14,676 nt of DNA from Deltaproteobacteria bacterium (GTDB lineage: Bacteria; Desulfobacterota_B; Binatia; UBA9968), in the NCBI GenBank assembly GCA_016193385.1, contig JACPSF010000479.1, positions 1 to 14,676 on the forward strand, read 5' to 3'. Every line of letters begins with the position of its first letter. The first letter of the stretch is position 1. Both the position numbers and the translations under genes were made by a program. Below the pieces are notes generated by a model, which was given only the letters and a program-made list of their open reading frames with translations, was not told the DNA's origin and ran no database searches. Shown one piece after another: positions 12,118 to 14,676 of this stretch.

Positions 12118-14676
12118 ATGGGAGAGATTCAACCGGCATTGCGTCAGCACCTCTCAGAGAGAATCCTGCTCCTCGACGGAGGCACGGGGACCATGATCCA
12201 GTCCCTTAAGCTGGATGAGACCGATTTCCGTGGAGGACCCTTTGCGGATCATCCGCATCCGTTGAAGGGATGCAATGATCTCCTGTGCCTGACCCAACCC
12301 GAAGCGATTGAGAGAATCCACCGCGACTATCTGGAAATCGGGTCGGACATCATTGAAACCAATTCCTTTAACGCCAACGCGATTTCCCTTTCCGACTACG
12401 GGCTGGAGACGCAAGCCTACACCATCAACGTCGCCGCCGCCACCGTGGCGCGGCGGGCTGCCGACCTCATGACCCGGAAGAATCCCGAGAGGCCGCGGTT
12501 TGTCGCGGGCGCTATCGGACCGACGAACCGCACCGCCTCGCTCTCGCCGGACGTCAACAACCCGGCCTACCGGGGGGTAACCTTCGATCAGCTGGTGCGG
12601 GCGTACTACGATCAGGCGCGCGGGTTGCTTGATGGGGGAGTGGATCTGTTGTTGCCCGAGACGAGCTTCGATACGCTTAACCTGAAGGCTTGCCTCTTTG
12701 CGATCGCAATGCTCTTCGGGGAGCGGGGGACTCGACTGCCAGTCCTCGCCTCGGCGACGATCACCGACCGCAGCGGCCGCACCCTTTCCGGCCAGACCCT
12801 GGAGGCCTTTCTCACTTCCATCTCGCAGGGCGAGCTTTCCGCGGTGGGGATCAACTGCGCGCTGGGGCCGCATCAAATGAGCCCGTTCGTGGGAGAGCTC
12901 TCCCGGCTTTCCCCTCTCCCTACCTTTGCTTATCCCAACGCTGGCTTGCCCAACGAGTTCGGCGCCTACGACATGGGACCCGAGGAGTTTGCCGGGGCAT
13001 TGGCAGAGTGGGCCGAACAAGGATGGCTCAATTTGGTCGGGGGCTGCTGCGGAACGACGCCGGACCATATTGCCGCTCTCGCCGAGGCAATTCGAGGAGC
13101 GCGGCCGCGCATTCCTCCGGAGCCCGACGGGCTTACCCACCTGAGCGGCCTTGAGCGGCTCACCATCAGGCCCGATTCGAACTTCATCATGATCGGGGAG
13201 CGCACCAATGTGGCTGGTTCCCGCAGGTTCGCGAGGCTGATCCGCGAAGGGAAATATGAAGAGGCTCTGGAGATCGCACGGGCGCAGGTGGACGGAGGAG
13301 CGAACATCATCGATGTCAACATGGACGAGGGGATGCTCGATTCCGCCAGGGCGATGACGGAATTTTTGCATCACGTGGCGGCCAATCCGGAGATCACCCG
13401 AGTGCCCATCATGATCGACAGCTCCAACTTTGACGTCATTGAAGCCGGCCTCAAATGCGTTCAAGGAAAACCGGTGGTCAACTCGCTGTCGCTGAAGGAG
13501 GGAGAAGAAGAGTTCAAACGCCGCGCGCGTCTCGTGAAGCGCTACGGAGCGGCGGTGGTCGTCATGGCCTTTGACGAGGAAAAGCAGGCGACGAGCGCGG
13601 AGGAGCGGGTGCGGGTCTGTAAGCGGGCCCATCGGATCCTCACCGAAGAGATCGGCTTCGACGAAAGCGACGTTATCTTCGACACGAACGTCCTGGTGGT
13701 CGCCACCGGGATCGAAGAGCACAACGACTATGCCGTCAACTTCATCGAGGCCACCAAGGAACTGAGGCGGCTCTTTCCCCGCTGTCACATCTCCGGCGGG
13801 GTGAGCAACCTCTCGTTCTCCTTTCGCGGCAACGATGCGGTTCGAGAATCGATGCACGCGGCCTTTCTGTATCACGCGATTCAGGCCGGCATGGACATGG
13901 GCATCGTGAATGCGGGACAGCTCACGCTGTACGAAGAGATTCCGAAAGACTTTCTGGAGCGGATCGAGGATGTCTTGTTTAACCGAAGACCGGACGCTAC
14001 CGAGCGGCTGCTGGAGTTTGCCGAGCAGGTCAAGGGAACGGGCAAAGTCAAAGATGAGGAGGAGAGCTGGCGCGGCGAGCCCGTTGAGCACCGGCTTTCC
14101 CACGGCGTGATCAAGGGGATCTCCGATTACATCGATGAAGATTTGGCGGAGGCGCTGCCGAAGTACAACCGTCCTCTGCAGATCATCGAGGGACCTCTGA
14201 TGGAGGGGATGAACGTCGTCGGGGATCTGTTTGGCGAGGGCAAGATGTTTCTTCCGCAGGTGGTCAAGAGCGCCCGGGTGATGAAAAAGGCAGTGGCTTA
14301 CCTGACGCCGTACATGGAGGGAGAAAGAAAGGCTTCCTCAGAGAGCAATCATCGGGCGAAGCTCGTTTTTGCGACCGTCAAGGGGGACGTTCACGACATC
14401 GGAAAGAACATCGTCGGCGTGGTGCTGGGCTGCAACAATTACAAGGTGATTGACCTTGGCGTGATGGTCCCGGCCGATAAGATCATCGAGACCGCGATCC
14501 AGGAAAAGGCCGACATCATCGGCTTGAGCGGGCTCATCACGCCTTCTCTGGACGAGATGGTTCACGTCGCCAGGGAAATGGACCGGCGGGGGCTCACCGT
14601 GCCGCTCCTGATCGGCGGGGCGACGACGAGCAAAAGGCACACAGCCGTAAAAATCGCTCCCGCCTACCGTCACGAA
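12118..14676 (+). CDS. metH: Cobalamin-dependent methionine synthase (5' part, runs off window)
   Basis: First 853 codons, open to the window end. The enzyme transfers a methyl group from methyltetrahydrofolate through cobalamin to homocysteine, giving methionine. Domains in order: homocysteine-binding barrel (1-330) with zinc ligands Cys247, Cys310 and Cys311 ([15 protein letters not shown]); folate/pterin domain (about 350-620, opening [16 protein letters not shown]); cobalamin cap (about 650-740); cobalamin-binding domain with DVHDIGKN, where His759 coordinates cobalt. These numbers coincide with those of E. coli MetH. The SAM-dependent reactivation domain should lie beyond the window. The ATG is two bases after the ArsR-methyltransferase stop, in the same operon; Shine-Dalgarno is weak, so translational coupling is likely. 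Confidence 0.96.
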   Translation, partial: MGEIQPALRQHLSERILLLDGGTGTMIQSLKLDETDFRGGPFADHPHPLKGCNDLLCLTQPEAIERIHRDYLEIGSDIIETNSFNANAISLSDYGLETQAYTINVAAATVARRAADLMTRKNPERPRFVAGAIGPTNRTASLSPDVNNPAYRGVTFDQLVRAYYDQARGLLDGGVDLLLPETSFDTLNLKACLFAIAMLFGERGTRLPVLASATITDRSGRTLSGQTLEAFLTSISQGELSAVGINCALGPHQMSPFVGELSRLSPLPTFAYPNAGLPNEFGAYDMGPEEFAGALAEWAEQGWLNLVGGCCGTTPDHIAALAEAIRGARPRIPPEPDGLTHLSGLERLTIRPDSNFIMIGERTNVAGSRRFARLIREGKYEEALEIARAQVDGGANIIDVNMDEGMLDSARAMTEFLHHVAANPEITRVPIMIDSSNFDVIEAGLKCVQGKPVVNSLSLKEGEEEFKRRARLVKRYGAAVVVMAFDEEKQATSAEERVRVCKRAHRILTEEIGFDESDVIFDTNVLVVATGIEEHNDYAVNFIEATKELRRLFPRCHISGGVSNLSFSFRGNDAVRESMHAAFLYHAIQAGMDMGIVNAGQLTLYEEIPKDFLERIEDVLFNRRPDATERLLEFAEQVKGTGKVKDEEESWRGEPVEHRLSHGVIKGISDYIDEDLAEALPKYNRPLQIIEGPLMEGMNVVGDLFGEGKMFLPQVVKSARVMKKAVAYLTPYMEGERKASSESNHRAKLVFATVKGDVHDIGKNIVGVVLGCNNYKVIDLGVMVPADKIIETAIQEKADIIGLSGLITPSLDEMVHVAREMDRRGLTVPLLIGGATTSKRHTAVKIAPAYRHE

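Noticed and set aside
12154..14103. 649-codon open frame on the minus strand
   Set aside because: It is antisense to metH, whose + frame has all catalytic residues. Long antisense frames are common in GC-rich coding DNA.
1..14676. CRISPR arrays, tRNA/rRNA genes, complete insertion sequences, att sites
   Set aside because: No regular spaced repeats, no cloverleaf or rRNA-like sequence, no transposase or integrase gene, and no convincing direct repeats at the island edges.

Overview
The window looks like a GC-rich chromosomal segment from an uncultured or environmental bacterium. An accessory island of defence genes lies between a small protease gene on the left and housekeeping sulfur/methionine genes on the right. 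Taxonomy cannot be fixed from the sequence. The ArsR-methyltransferase/metH pair, the type III R-M remnant and the REP-like hairpins fit a proteobacterial or related lineage, but that is only an impression.

Left edge (1-970): a small retropepsin-like aspartic protease on the + strand, then about 570 bases of non-coding DNA. The non-coding part holds an 18-bp perfect palindrome, a hairpin and two head-to-tail REP-like stem-loop repeats.

Defence island (971-8360, all on the minus strand). Reading 5'->3', a sigma70-like promoter and overlapping inverted repeat precede a LexA/S24-type self-cleaving repressor. It is followed by a tightly packed type III CBASS operon: a CdnC-like cyclic-oligonucleotide synthase, a bacterial HORMA protein, a TRIP13-like AAA+ ATPase, a putative effector joining a SLOG-like sensor to a nucleoside-deoxyribosyltransferase/TIR-like domain, and a DEDDh 3'-5' exonuclease. 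No NucC is present. In the family model, HORMA binding switches the synthase on, the ATPase strips HORMA away to switch it off, and the cyclic product activates the effector. The LexA-like protein suggests DNA-damage control of the operon.

Downstream, a second promoter now faces a 36-codon remnant of a DNA methyltransferase. Then come a phospholipase-D-like nuclease, a 63-aa protein and an HNH restriction-type endonuclease. The HNH gene may have lost its modification partner.

Right of the island (8398-10318) is a defence-gene graveyard: the 3' part of a type III-like Mod methyltransferase, a Res helicase/nuclease start broken by a stop and a frameshift, and a VapBC-like pair whose toxin has lost its middle.

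Right edge (10374-14676): a nitroreductase on the minus strand, divergent from an ArsR-methyltransferase fusion and the first 853 codons of metH on the + strand. The fusion and metH form an operon. Two overlapping perfect inverted repeats in the intergenic region are the likely regulator sites.
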